Position numbers and translations under genes: made by a program | The notes under the pieces: generated by a model | Seen by the model: only the letters and a program-made list of their open reading frames with translations | Told to the model about the DNA's origin: nothing | Database searches by the model: none | Shown here: positions 7,247 to 15,963 of the stretch, piece by piece | Layout of the letters: the number at the start of each line of letters is the position of its first letter | How positions within the stretch are numbered: the first letter of the stretch is position 1 | NCBI GenBank assembly: GCA_002381185.1 | Contig: DFOA01000031.1 | Span: 92,292-156,291, forward strand | Direction: 5' to 3' | DNA: 64,000 bases | Origin: Firmicutes bacterium UBA3553 | Lineage (GTDB): Bacteria > Bacillota > Clostridia > Tissierellales > Sedimentibacteraceae

Positions 7247-8333
7247 ACTAAAGCTGAGTATATTCGGTGAGTCACACGGCGAAGCGATTGGTGTTGTAAT
7301 AGATAATCTTCCGACCGGGATTAAAATCGATATGGACTACATCAACAAGCAAATGGCGCGCCGAGCTCCGGGAAAGAGCGGACTTGCCACAAGCCGTGTT
7401 GAAAGTGATTCCGTCAAAATATTAAGCGGCGTTTTTAACGGCAATACTACAGGGGCACCGCTTTGTGCAATCATATATAATGAGGACAAAAAATCTAAAG
7501 ACTACAGTGAACTGAAAGATAATATGCGTCCGGGGCACAGTGATTATCCGGCATTCATAAAATATGAAGGCTTCAATGATTATAGAGGCGGCGGCCATTT
7601 TTCCGGAAGAATAACAGCGCCTTTATTGTTTGCGGGTGCACTGGCGATGAACATATTGGAAAAATATAAAGGTATTTATGTGGCAAGCCACATAAGCAGC
7701 ATTTATAATATTGAAGATGACAGAGTTTTGCTTACTGATTATGAAGCCGGCGGCTTCAGTTATTTAAAAGATATGGAATTTCCTGTGCTGTCAGAAGAAA
7801 AAGGCGAACATATGAAAGCTGAAATCTTAAAGGCCAAGGAGAAGAAGGATTCTGTGGGCGGAACGGTGGAGACAATCATAACCAATATTCCCGCAGGATA
7901 TGGAGAACCCTTTTTCGACTCTGCTGAATCCAGATTGTCTCATATGATTTTTTCCATACCGGCAGTAAAGGGCATCGAGTTCGGTGCGGGATTTGATATT
8001 ACAAAAATGCTGGGTTCTTCTTCAAATGACGCATATTTTTTAAGGGATAAAAAAATATCTGCAAAAACAAATAATAATGGAGGGATATTGGGAGGTATTA
8101 CAAACGGTATGCCAATAGTGTTCAGAACCGCAATAAAACCCACTGCGTCAATATTGCTGCCTCAGGATACCGTAAATGTTGTGTCAATGGAAAACACGAT
8201 TTTACAGATTGAAGGACGGCACGATCCGTGCATAGTTCCAAGAGCGGTGCCTGTTATTGAAGGTGCATCAGCTCTGGTTATACTTGATTTAATGCTGGAA
8301 AGAGACGGAGAAATTTTAAATAAAAAAAGGTGA
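7224..8333 (+). CDS. aroC: Chorismate synthase
   Basis: Makes chorismate from EPSP with reduced FMN. It has 369 residues, standard length. Landmarks are GESHGEAIGVVIDNLPTG (about 11-28), RRAPGKSGLATSR with the Arg residues of the active site, RPGHSDYPAF, and GGHFSGRITAP. The ATG at 7224 lies inside the end of aroA and has GGGAGG about 9 bases upstream. This 23-base overlap implies coupled translation. The aro operon contains no NADPH-dependent flavin reductase fusion, so reduced FMN must come from another enzyme. Confidence 0.95.
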   Translation: MSSIWGNKLKLSIFGESHGEAIGVVIDNLPTGIKIDMDYINKQMARRAPGKSGLATSRVESDSVKILSGVFNGNTTGAPLCAIIYNEDKKSKDYSELKDNMRPGHSDYPAFIKYEGFNDYRGGGHFSGRITAPLLFAGALAMNILEKYKGIYVASHISSIYNIEDDRVLLTDYEAGGFSYLKDMEFPVLSEEKGEHMKAEILKAKEKKDSVGGTVETIITNIPAGYGEPFFDSAESRLSHMIFSIPAVKGIEFGAGFDITKMLGSSSNDAYFLRDKKISAKTNNNGGILGGITNGMPIVFRTAIKPTASILLPQDTVNVVSMENTILQIEGRHDPCIVPRAVPVIEGASALVILDLMLERDGEILNKKR

Positions 8334-8337
8334 TATA

Positions 8338-9156
8338 ATGGAAAAGTTATTTGGTTTAATAGGCGAGAAACTGGGACACACTTATTCTCCCGCTATACAC
8401 AAAAAAATCATGAAAGAACTGAATATTGACGGTCATTACGGGCTTTTCCAGGTTAAAAAGGAAAATTTGCAGCATGTGGTTTCAGGATTAAAGGCTCTCG
8501 GCTATGATGGAATAAATGTAACCATACCTTATAAAACAGATATTATTAAGTATTTGGATTATCTTAGCCCTGAGGCCGAAAAAATAGGAGCGGTAAATGT
8601 GGTTGCCATTGACAAGGATGGAACGGCAGCAGGTTATAACACAGATTACTATGGATTTGGTATGATGCTTAAAAATGCAGAAATGAAAACAGAAGGAGAA
8701 AATGCCGCAATAATCGGCACCGGAGGAGCATCAAAGGCGGTTTCTCAATATCTCAAGGATACCGGCATCAAGAACATTATTTTTATCACGAGAGATTCTG
8801 TTTTAGCTAAACAAAAATTTCCTGAAGACGAAGTAATTACATATGGGCAATTAGACAAATTAAAAAGCTGTTCAACAATAATCAACACCACACCGCTGGG
8901 CATGTATCCAAAAATTCAGGCTGTGCCCATAGAAGAAAAATATTTAAGCAACTTTTCACAGGCTGTAGATTTAATTTATAACCCCTCAGAGACATTATTT
9001 ATAAAACAGGCAAAAGCAATGGGGCTTAAATGTGTAAACGGATTGTATATGCTGGTTGCCCAGGCGGTAAAATCACAGGAAATATGGAAGGGGACAGAAA
9101 TATCAGAAACTGTTATAACAAGCACCCTTAATTTCCTGAAACAGGAGGGCTTATGA
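8338..9156 (+). CDS. aroE: Shikimate dehydrogenase
   Basis: Reduces 3-dehydroshikimate to shikimate with NADPH. It has 272 residues. The substrate domain shows YSPAIHKK, INVTIPYKTDI with the catalytic Lys, and IGAVNVV. The nucleotide domain carries GTGGASKAV and later NTTPLGMYP and the C-terminal NGLYMLVAQA. It starts 4 bases after aroC with ribosome binding site AAAAGGTGA and overlaps aroK by four bases. Assignment as AroE rather than a YdiB-like quinate enzyme rests on operon context. Confidence 0.94.
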   Translation: MEKLFGLIGEKLGHTYSPAIHKKIMKELNIDGHYGLFQVKKENLQHVVSGLKALGYDGINVTIPYKTDIIKYLDYLSPEAEKIGAVNVVAIDKDGTAAGYNTDYYGFGMMLKNAEMKTEGENAAIIGTGGASKAVSQYLKDTGIKNIIFITRDSVLAKQKFPEDEVITYGQLDKLKSCSTIINTTPLGMYPKIQAVPIEEKYLSNFSQAVDLIYNPSETLFIKQAKAMGLKCVNGLYMLVAQAVKSQEIWKGTEISETVITSTLNFLKQEGL

Positions 9157-9671
9157 GCAGAAATATAGTCTTAATAGGTATGCCTGGATGCGGTAAAAGT
9201 ACTTTGAGCAGGTTAATCTCTAAAAAGCTCGGCAGATGTGCCATAGATATGGATGATTATATTGAGGCAAATGAGAAAAAAAGCATTAAAGAAATGTTTG
9301 CTGTAAGTGAGGAATTTTTCAGGGATGTTGAAACCAAATATTCAATTCTGCTTGGAGAATTAGATTCACATATAATTGCAACCGGCGGAGGAATTGTAAA
9401 AAGAAAAGAAAACATCATGAATTTTAAGAAAAGTTCTGTCATAGTATTTATTAACAGGCCTATTGAAGATATTATCAAGGATATAGATGTGAAAACAAGG
9501 CCGCTTCTGACAGGCGGAACAGAGGCGGTATATGAATTATACAATGAGAGGATCAACCTGTACAAAGAGTATTGTGATATAGAAATAATCAATGATGGGG
9601 AAATAGGAGCCGTTGCTGACTTAATAATAAAGAATGTTGAAGTGTGGGAAATTGAAAATAATTGTAATTAA
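9153..9671 (+). CDS. aroK: Shikimate kinase
   Basis: Phosphorylates shikimate at the 3-hydroxyl with ATP. It has 172 residues, normal for the family. The Walker A motif GMPGCGKST lies near residues 8-16. It is followed by DMDDYIE (shikimate-binding Asp), an FRDVE segment, the ATGGGIV loop and RPLL in the lid region. It is the last pathway gene of the operon and its ATG overlaps the aroE stop. The next gene, 14 bases on, is a flavodoxin-like oxidoreductase and may share the transcript. Confidence 0.94.
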   Translation: MSRNIVLIGMPGCGKSTLSRLISKKLGRCAIDMDDYIEANEKKSIKEMFAVSEEFFRDVETKYSILLGELDSHIIATGGGIVKRKENIMNFKKSSVIVFINRPIEDIIKDIDVKTRPLLTGGTEAVYELYNERINLYKEYCDIEIINDGEIGAVADLIIKNVEVWEIENNCN

Positions 9672-9685
9672 TATGGGAGATAGTC

Positions 9686-10384
9686 ATGAACATTACGGTG
9701 ATTTACGGTACTGAACACAGAGGAAGCACATATAACATAGTGCAGTTGTTCCTGAAAAACCTAAAAAATGAAGCGAGCGAAATAAATGAATTTTTTCTGC
9801 CAAAGGATATGCCGCATTTTTGCCTTGGATGCAGTCTGTGCTTTATGAAAGGAGAAGAGTTCTGCCCCCATCATGAAAAGGTCGGAATAATTGAGAAAGC
9901 GATGGAGAAGGTGGATTTATTAATTTTTTCTAGCCCTGTATATGTGTATCATACAACAGGCCAGATGAAGACTCTGCTGGATCATTTCGGCTATCAGTGG
10001 ATGGTCCACAGGCCCAACAAATCAATGTTCGGTAAAATGGCTCTTGTTGTTTCAACAGCAGCAGGTGCCGGAATGAAATCTACTGTCAAGGACATAGCAG
10101 ACAGCCTAAATTTCTGGGGTGTAGCAAAAATATTCAGATACAAAAAGGCGGTTGCCGCCATAAACTGGGATGGTGTAGACGGTAAGAAAAAAGAAGCAAT
10201 ATATAAAGAAGTAAGCAGTATATCGTCTAAAATAATAAAGTCTTCAAAAAAAATAAGTCCCGGAATAAAGACTAAAGCAATTTTCAATGCTATGAGAATA
10301 GCGCAAAAAAGAGGAGGCTTCAATCAGGCAGATGTGGATTACTGGAAAAAGCAGGGCTGGCTGGAGGATGTGCGCCCATGGTAA
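9686..10384 (+). CDS. NAD(P)H-dependent FMN reductase-like flavodoxin-fold protein
   Basis: A 232-residue flavodoxin-fold protein of the NADPH-dependent FMN reductase/iron-sulfur flavoprotein-like group. The start MNITVIYGTEHRGSTYNI gives the phosphate-binding loop for FMN. Two cysteine pairs in HFCLGCSLCFMKGEEFC sit where iron-sulfur flavoproteins bind their cluster, although the spacing is not clearly canonical. FSSPVYVYHTTGQMKTLLDHF is the typical flavin/dimer segment. It starts after GGGAGATAGTC only 14 bases from aroK, so it may be the tail of the aro operon. An inferred role is supplying reduced flavin for chorismate synthase. Exact substrate unknown. Confidence 0.75.
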   Translation: MNITVIYGTEHRGSTYNIVQLFLKNLKNEASEINEFFLPKDMPHFCLGCSLCFMKGEEFCPHHEKVGIIEKAMEKVDLLIFSSPVYVYHTTGQMKTLLDHFGYQWMVHRPNKSMFGKMALVVSTAAGAGMKSTVKDIADSLNFWGVAKIFRYKKAVAAINWDGVDGKKKEAIYKEVSSISSKIIKSSKKISPGIKTKAIFNAMRIAQKRGGFNQADVDYWKKQGWLEDVRPW

Positions 10385-10443
10385 TGCCAATAATATTTAC
10401 AATGTAAGTCTGAGTTATTATAAAAATTATAGGAGTAGGAGAA

Positions 10444-12051
10444 ATGATGAATTTTAATCCGCAGGAATATAAATATTGCTCAAGAAGAAGCGTAGTTTAC
10501 GGAAATAGGGGAATGGTTGCCACATCACAGCCATTGGCGGCACAGGCAGGGCTTGAAATAATTAAGGCCGGAGGAAATGCAGTAGATGCTGCTATAGCAA
10601 CTGCAGCCTGTTTAACAGTTGTTGAACCCACCTCAAATGGGTTGGGAAGCGATGCGTTTGCTCTTGTTTGGATAAAAGACAAGCTCCATGGTTTAAATGC
10701 AAGCGGATATTCGCCATATAGTATTTCTGCTGAAAAGCTAAAGGAAAGAGGCATTAATGAAATTCCTAAATATGGAGTAATTCCTGTTATGGTACCGGGG
10801 GCTCCGGCTGCATGGGCAGAACTATCTGAAAAATTTGGGAAGCTTCCTTTAGAAGAAGTATTAAAGCCCGCAATCAATTATGCAAGAAACGGATTTGCAG
10901 TTTCCGTTAATGTTAAGCAGGCTTGGGATAAGGCATACCATATTTATAAAAAAGAGCAGGTAGAAGAATTTAAATATTGGTTTGACACCTTTACGAATAA
11001 CGGCAGAACACCAGAATTCGGTGAACTGTGGAGGCTGCCTCACCATGCTGATACCCTTGAATCAATCGGCAAAACTCACGGCGAATCATATTATAAAGGA
11101 TATATTGCCGATAAAATCGATGCGTTTTTTAAGAAATATAACGGATTCCTTTCGAAAGAGGATTTGTCTGAGTACAAGCCTGAATGGGTTGAACCTATCA
11201 GTGTAAATTACAAAGGCTATGATGTTTGTGAAATACCGCCTAACGGGCAAGGCCTGGTTGCTTTAATGGCTCTCAATATATTAAAGGGATTTGACTTTAC
11301 ATATAAGGATACCAGCGATACATACCACAAGCAAATCGAGGCCATGAAGCTGGCATTTGCAGACGGCCGTAAATATATTACCGATAAAACACAGATGAGG
11401 GCGGAAGTAAATAAATTACTATCCGAAAAATATGCAGCAGCCAGAAGAGGCTTAATTACGGAAAAAGCCCTGCTTCCGGAAGCGGGAGATCCATTCTGCG
11501 GCGGAACTGTTTACCTGTGTACTGCAGACGGCGAAGGAAATATGGTTTCCTACATACAGAGCAACTACATGGGTTTTGGTTCGGGAATAGTAATACCTGA
11601 AACAGGAATATCGCTTCAGAACAGAGGACATAATTTTAACTTAGACCCAAATCATGACAACTGTATGATGTCTCATAAGAAAACATATCATACAATAATA
11701 CCGGGATTTTTGATGAAGGATGGAAAAGCGGTAGGTCCTTTTGGCGTTATGGGCGGATTTATGCAGCCTCAAGGACATGTGCAGGTAGTAATGAATATGA
11801 TTGATTTCCATATGAATCCACAGGAAGCGTTGGATGCTCCCAGATGGCAGTGGATTAAAGACAATAAAATAGAAATAGAGCCGGCAGTTCCAACGTATAT
11901 AGCAGAAGATTTAGCAAGAAAAGGACATGAAGTCAAAATACAGCCGAACCTTAATGAATTCGGAAGAGGACAGATAATTTTAAAAACCGATGAAGGAACC
12001 CTCTGCGGCGCAACAGAACCAAGAACCGATGGACAAGTAGCGGTATGGTAG
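10444..12051 (+). CDS. ggt: Gamma-glutamyltransferase family protein, probably cytosolic
   Basis: An N-terminal nucleophile hydrolase that cleaves or transfers gamma-glutamyl groups, or a related acylase. It has 535 residues. NAVDAAIATAACLTVVEPTSNGLGSD and PGAPAAWAELS mark the large subunit. The self-cleavage site is expected before the Thr of CGGTVYL (about residue 355), which becomes the N-terminal nucleophile of the small subunit. The later YMGFGSGIV, HTIIPGFLM and GVMGGFMQPQGHVQV motifs match the family. There is no signal peptide, so it resembles the intracellular YwrD-like branch rather than secreted Ggt. Two ribosome binding sites (AGGAG) precede the double ATG. Substrate not deducible. 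Confidence 0.85.
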   Translation: MMNFNPQEYKYCSRRSVVYGNRGMVATSQPLAAQAGLEIIKAGGNAVDAAIATAACLTVVEPTSNGLGSDAFALVWIKDKLHGLNASGYSPYSISAEKLKERGINEIPKYGVIPVMVPGAPAAWAELSEKFGKLPLEEVLKPAINYARNGFAVSVNVKQAWDKAYHIYKKEQVEEFKYWFDTFTNNGRTPEFGELWRLPHHADTLESIGKTHGESYYKGYIADKIDAFFKKYNGFLSKEDLSEYKPEWVEPISVNYKGYDVCEIPPNGQGLVALMALNILKGFDFTYKDTSDTYHKQIEAMKLAFADGRKYITDKTQMRAEVNKLLSEKYAAARRGLITEKALLPEAGDPFCGGTVYLCTADGEGNMVSYIQSNYMGFGSGIVIPETGISLQNRGHNFNLDPNHDNCMMSHKKTYHTIIPGFLMKDGKAVGPFGVMGGFMQPQGHVQVVMNMIDFHMNPQEALDAPRWQWIKDNKIEIEPAVPTYIAEDLARKGHEVKIQPNLNEFGRGQIILKTDEGTLCGATEPRTDGQVAVW

Positions 12052-12072
12052 ACATATAATGGAGGCGATAAA

Positions 12073-12747
12073 TTGAAATACCGATGTTTAATTTTAGATC
12101 ATGATGATACAGCAGTTAAAAGCACACCAGACATCCATTACCCTTCCTTTGTTGAAGCATTGAAAGTCTTAAGACCTGAAGCTGAACCATTAAGTTTTGA
12201 AGACTTTGTTTCATATTGTTTTGACCCGGGATTTTTAGGGTTATGCAAGGATATTTTGAAGTTCAGCGATGATGAGCAGGAATACCAATATAAAATATGG
12301 AGCAGCTATACGAAAGCAAAATCACCTGACTTTTATGAAGGGTTCACTGAATTGTTAAAAGAGTATAAAAATTTGGGAGGGATAATCTGTGTTGTCTCTC
12401 ATTCTGAGAGCAAGCAAATAACCAGAGACTACATGCTTAATTGCAATTTTACTCCTGATTTAATATTCGGATGGGATTTAGAAGAACATCAGAGAAAACC
12501 AAATCCTTATCCGGTCCTGGAAATCATGAAGAGATTTAAACTGGATGTGCAGGATGTATTGGTAGTAGATGACTTAAAGCCCGGTTTGGATATGGCAAGA
12601 AGCTGCAATGCAGCATTTGCAGGAGCAGGATGGTCTCATATAATACCGGAAATAAAAAACTATATGAAAAAAAGCTCAGATTATTATTTTTCAACAGTTG
12701 AATCATTTAAAGAGTTTATTTTGGGAGATGGTAAATATGATTTTTGA
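12073..12747 (+). CDS. HAD-superfamily hydrolase
   Basis: A 224-residue HAD phosphatase-like protein starting at TTG after GGAGGCG. Motif I is LILDHDDTAVKS, with DHDD in place of the common DxDGT. A cap domain follows, then motif II in VVSHSESK (Ser), the Lys in QRKPNPYP and motif IV VLVVDDLKPG. It belongs to the phosphoglycolate phosphatase-like group and is probably a small-molecule phosphatase. Its last 11 bases overlap the SemiSWEET gene, so the two are translated as a pair. That suggests a sugar or sugar phosphate as possible substrate, but this is inference. Confidence 0.82.
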   Translation: MKYRCLILDHDDTAVKSTPDIHYPSFVEALKVLRPEAEPLSFEDFVSYCFDPGFLGLCKDILKFSDDEQEYQYKIWSSYTKAKSPDFYEGFTELLKEYKNLGGIICVVSHSESKQITRDYMLNCNFTPDLIFGWDLEEHQRKPNPYPVLEIMKRFKLDVQDVLVVDDLKPGLDMARSCNAAFAGAGWSHIIPEIKNYMKKSSDYYFSTVESFKEFILGDGKYDF

Positions 12748-13015
12748 CTTTTTACAACTTCTTGGCGGTATTATTATGTCATTTGGACAAATACCGCAAA
12801 TTGCACAGATTTTAAAAACTAAATCTGCTAAAGATTTAAATTTGAAAACTTATACTATGATGTTCATAGGCATATCGTTGATGGAAACCTATGCTGTTAA
12901 CCTTGTAGTGCACGGCTCAGGGGGAGCTTTTCTGATAACAAATACATTTTCATTAATTGCTTCAGGAATTATGATTGTTTTGATAATCAAATATGGAAAG
13001 AAGATAGATAATTAA
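12737..13015 (+). CDS. SemiSWEET family transporter (PQ-loop repeat)
   Basis: A 92-residue three-helix membrane protein. The segment FGQIPQIAQILKTKSAKDL near the N-terminus is the PQ-loop signature of bacterial SemiSWEET proteins, which dimerise to form a sugar channel or uniporter. Helices are about 4-20, 35-57 and 62-86. I chose ATG 12737, with GGGAG about 9 bases upstream, over an earlier in-frame ATG at 12698 that would add residues from the HAD reading region. Overlap with the preceding HAD gene implies co-expression. The substrate is presumably a sugar but is not shown by the sequence. Confidence 0.85.
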   Translation: MIFDFLQLLGGIIMSFGQIPQIAQILKTKSAKDLNLKTYTMMFIGISLMETYAVNLVVHGSGGAFLITNTFSLIASGIMIVLIIKYGKKIDN

Positions 13016-13126
13016 GGTAAATAGAAAAAATAATGTTGCAAATTACATTTCTGAATGGTCTATATAATTAAAGATATAAGTAAGGCTCTGATATTTTAAA
13101 ATAAAGGCTACAAGGAGGTAAATGTA

Positions 13127-13312
13127 ATGAAAAATAATGGTATTGATAATGAGTTTGAAGAGATGTTGAAAAAAGCTGCTATAGCTTTAGCTGAAAACGA
13201 CAGCTTGTTGTTTGAGGAATTAAAAAAGGATGAAACAATAATCAATCCTAATCAAGAGGAACTGGATAAGCGTATATATGCAATGCTAGATGAGTATTTT
13301 GGAAAAGACTAG
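13127..13312 (+). CDS. Small acidic cytosolic protein, unknown (61 aa)
   Basis: The ORF has a strong ribosome binding site (AAGGAGGT) 7 bases before its ATG and encodes a soluble, highly charged, Glu/Lys-rich helical protein with no membrane segment or Cys. Its pattern FEEMLKKAAIALAENDSLLF then ELDKRIYAMLDEY suggests two amphipathic helices. It precedes an unknown membrane-anchored protein by 26 bases and may be its partner; small cytosolic proteins of this type often precede ECF-like or export-related genes. I do not recognise the family. Confidence 0.65.
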   Translation: MKNNGIDNEFEEMLKKAAIALAENDSLLFEELKKDETIINPNQEELDKRIYAMLDEYFGKD

Positions 13313-13338
13313 TGGAACGAGTACGGGAGAATTAGAAA

Positions 13339-13920
13339 ATGAAATTTACATTGGGCAATAGAATTTGCATTGTTTTAGGAATTTTATCGATTATAATACT
13401 GTTAATTTTTAGGATTAGTATACGTTATATTGTACTATGGTCAGACGGCCTTCGTTTTCATTATGGTAATGATTCCTATTTATACAATTCAGAAACATTA
13501 AATGATGAATACCGTATAGACATAAATTTAGGCAACATTAGTGAAAATATAGGTAAAGTATTATTTGAGGATGAAGACTGTAAAATTGTTGTATCCAATA
13601 TTACTAATAATGATAATTTCTTTGAAATTCTTTTTCGTTCATATGGAAGCTATTCAATAGACCGTGGGGTTCTTGTTTCGGGAATAAAACATATTAAAAC
13701 CGAAAAAGGTTATTCCTCTGATTTAGTTGCAAAGGCTTATTCTGAATATTACGGTAAAGTATATGAGGCGGACGTTTCGACAGTTACTAATATGAATTAT
13801 AAGGATGGGGATGAATTTGGATTCTATATTTTTCCGTATAAAGAAAATTTCAAGGAGGGTTATTACAACGTTACTTTAAGTGTTGAAAATCTTTGTAAAA
13901 ATGAATGGTTAAGGAAATAG
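13339..13920 (+). CDS. Membrane-anchored protein of unknown function (193 aa)
   Basis: The start follows ACGGGAGAATTAGAAA. One N-terminal hydrophobic segment (about 11-32, IVLGILSIIILLIF) anchors the protein. The remaining 160 residues are polar and lie outside, with Tyr- and Asn-rich strands. No catalytic motif is visible. It sits in a run of four unknown cell-envelope genes (13339-15866). No family recognised. Confidence 0.6.
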   Translation: MKFTLGNRICIVLGILSIIILLIFRISIRYIVLWSDGLRFHYGNDSYLYNSETLNDEYRIDINLGNISENIGKVLFEDEDCKIVVSNITNNDNFFEILFRSYGSYSIDRGVLVSGIKHIKTEKGYSSDLVAKAYSEYYGKVYEADVSTVTNMNYKDGDEFGFYIFPYKENFKEGYYNVTLSVENLCKNEWLRK

Positions 13921-14052
13921 TGTAGAATTTACAAATACCAGTATGGAAGAGATTTTTAAAATTTGTCAACCAAATATTATTTTGTAATGTATTTAATCAC
14001 ATACAATACAATGGGAAAGACACCTGATCATTGTAAGAAGGAGTACGTCGAA

Positions 14053-14604
14053 ATGAAAGATATAATCAAAGCAATATTTATATTAATTGCTTGCATGATA
14101 GCATTGGTAATCTTACCTATGATTATTAAAAATACAATTTATGCACCGGCAAAAGTAAATAAAGAATTTGAAGGAATATATTTTGATTTTGATAATGAGG
14201 AATTTGTTGAACCGGTTAATGTTATTATAAACGGAACTTTTGCCAGAGATATGTTATTAAGACCCAAGACATTTGAAGGGATTATCTATATTGATTCAAA
14301 TAAATTTGAAATTACGGAACCTTTATTATTTAGTAACATAAGCGAGTCTTACTTTCTTCCTATGGAATATTACAATGTAACTGATTGGAATCTTAATCAT
14401 GATTATTTGTACAATCATTTTGGGCAAAGGGCAACGTGGTCTATTTTCATTGACAGAACGTTTTCTAATATTACTTTTGTGCCAATGGTACCAGATAAGG
14501 AAGGCGGATTTTCCAGTTCTTCGGAAATAATAACGGCACCTTGCAACAATCGCGATGACGCGGTAAGAATTACACAGAAACTCAGGAGCGGCAGATATGA
14601 ATAA
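14053..14604 (+). CDS. Membrane-anchored protein of unknown function (183 aa)
   Basis: ATG 14053 is chosen because AAGGAG (14038-14043) lies 9 bases upstream. An in-frame TTG at 13963 would add 30 residues without a ribosome binding site. A single N-terminal membrane helix (about 5-25) is followed by an extracellular domain containing PVNVIINGTF and several aromatic strands. It resembles neither neighbour in sequence but has the same architecture. An internal bifunctional terminator follows. Function unknown. Confidence 0.6.
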   Translation: MKDIIKAIFILIACMIALVILPMIIKNTIYAPAKVNKEFEGIYFDFDNEEFVEPVNVIINGTFARDMLLRPKTFEGIIYIDSNKFEITEPLLFSNISESYFLPMEYYNVTDWNLNHDYLYNHFGQRATWSIFIDRTFSNITFVPMVPDKEGGFSSSSEIITAPCNNRDDAVRITQKLRSGRYE

Positions 14605-14618
14605 TTAAGGTACATGTA

Positions 14619-14680
14619 GACGAAAAGCTTTCTAAGATAGTTGATAATGGTTAAGGAACCTTATCAGCTTTTTTTACGTC
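14619..14680 (+). terminator. Rho-independent terminator with nested stems
   Basis: An inner stem GATAATGGTT/AACCTTATC (14643-14665) lies within an outer match of GACGAAAAGCT to AGCTTTTTTTACGTC. The T-run (14669-14675) follows the inner stem. It ends the 13127-14604 unit. Confidence 0.7.
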
Positions 14681-14720
14681 TAATTATAAAACAAAATATG
14701 CTAACGGCCTGGAGGGTTAA

Positions 14721-15866
14721 ATGAAGAAATTAATTTTAATCGTTACGTTATTATTGTTAATATTTACGGGATGCAACAATGGGAGTCAGACAGATATTAT
14801 AAAGGAAATTGACAGATCAGAATATCTAACTGGAGAAATAATTACTGATGGAGACTATTTTATTCCTGAATATGGCTATGATGGAATATGGTTTGTTCCG
14901 GATATGGAAAGCAGAGAAATAATGCAAGAAAAATATAGTGACAGCGGGTTGTTTTCCTTAAATGATGAAAGTTGTTATTTAAACTATGATAATATATTAA
15001 TTACAGAAGATTTGCCTAAGGAATTAGGTATTTATAAAGTTAAAGTTAAATTTGATATAAAATCAGACAGCTACAGCAGATTCAATATTATTGACATACA
15101 ATTGACTGACAGCATCGGAACAACATATGAAGGAAAAACTTACAGTACAAATAATTTAGACTTTGATGTAAAGGTTAAGGACAGAGTGTGCGGACTTATA
15201 GTTAATTTTGTAGACAGAATTGATAAAGAGAGTATAAGGATTGGTTTTTCAGGTGAAATAGAAACAGAAGGATACTACAATATAAGCTACAGCGAAATGT
15301 ATGACAGTAATTTTGGTAATATATATTATGACGAAAAGTCCAGTGATAATATCCCTATGTTTAATGGGGAAAGAACCCAAAGCGATTTTTATTTTGCAGG
15401 AAAAGAAGAATTGTTTAAAGAATTGGAGGCTTTTTCTTCATTTGGAAGAGGTAAGTTTAAAACATCGAATTTTAATTTGGTTTATAATTATGGCATTGAT
15501 AGAGGACCTTCAGATGTGTTGACAGAAATAATCTCATTAGATGAGAATTATAAAAATATGTTTGAAATCAACGGTAAGGACTCATCTTACGTGATGGGCT
15601 GCAATGATGATTTTGCGGTATTGGCTTACATCAAGTATGAGGATGGCATATATCCTTCAATTCTGGATTATTATTATATAAATACAAACAGTTCTGAAAA
15701 GATATTTATGTTTACAACAGGATATTATTATGATTTGAAGGAAGTTATTAATGAAAATGAATTTATATTATCCTCAAATGGATACAATGCTGAAACCGGC
15801 TCTGATGATAAACCACATGAAATTAAATGCAAAATAACTGAAGAAGGTGTTATTGTAGAAAGGTGA
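14721..15866 (+). CDS. Putative lipoprotein, unknown (381 aa)
   Basis: The ribosome binding site GGAGGG precedes the ATG by 6 bases. A lipoprotein signal peptide ends in IFTGC with the lipidated Cys at residue 18. The mature part is an all-soluble extracellular domain rich in Asp, Tyr and Ser with beta-strand character. A C-terminal section (about 290-380) containing YVMGCNDDFAVLAYIKYEDG looks like a beta-propeller or WG-like fragment, but repeats are not clear. No catalytic residues identified. It is monocistronic, with a terminator before it and an AT-rich gap after it. Confidence 0.7.
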   Translation: MKKLILIVTLLLLIFTGCNNGSQTDIIKEIDRSEYLTGEIITDGDYFIPEYGYDGIWFVPDMESREIMQEKYSDSGLFSLNDESCYLNYDNILITEDLPKELGIYKVKVKFDIKSDSYSRFNIIDIQLTDSIGTTYEGKTYSTNNLDFDVKVKDRVCGLIVNFVDRIDKESIRIGFSGEIETEGYYNISYSEMYDSNFGNIYYDEKSSDNIPMFNGERTQSDFYFAGKEELFKELEAFSSFGRGKFKTSNFNLVYNYGIDRGPSDVLTEIISLDENYKNMFEINGKDSSYVMGCNDDFAVLAYIKYEDGIYPSILDYYYINTNSSEKIFMFTTGYYYDLKEVINENEFILSSNGYNAETGSDDKPHEIKCKITEEGVIVER

Positions 15867-15963
15867 AAAACAGTGAAAACAACTCCTTTAAGGAAATTTT
15901 AAGGTCAATTTGATATAAATATATATAAATAAAATGAAAGTGAAAAATTGATAAATAAAAAAT

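Noticed and set aside
10982..11206. Plus-strand frame inside ggt
   Set aside because: It is an out-of-frame shadow of a clearly coding gene.
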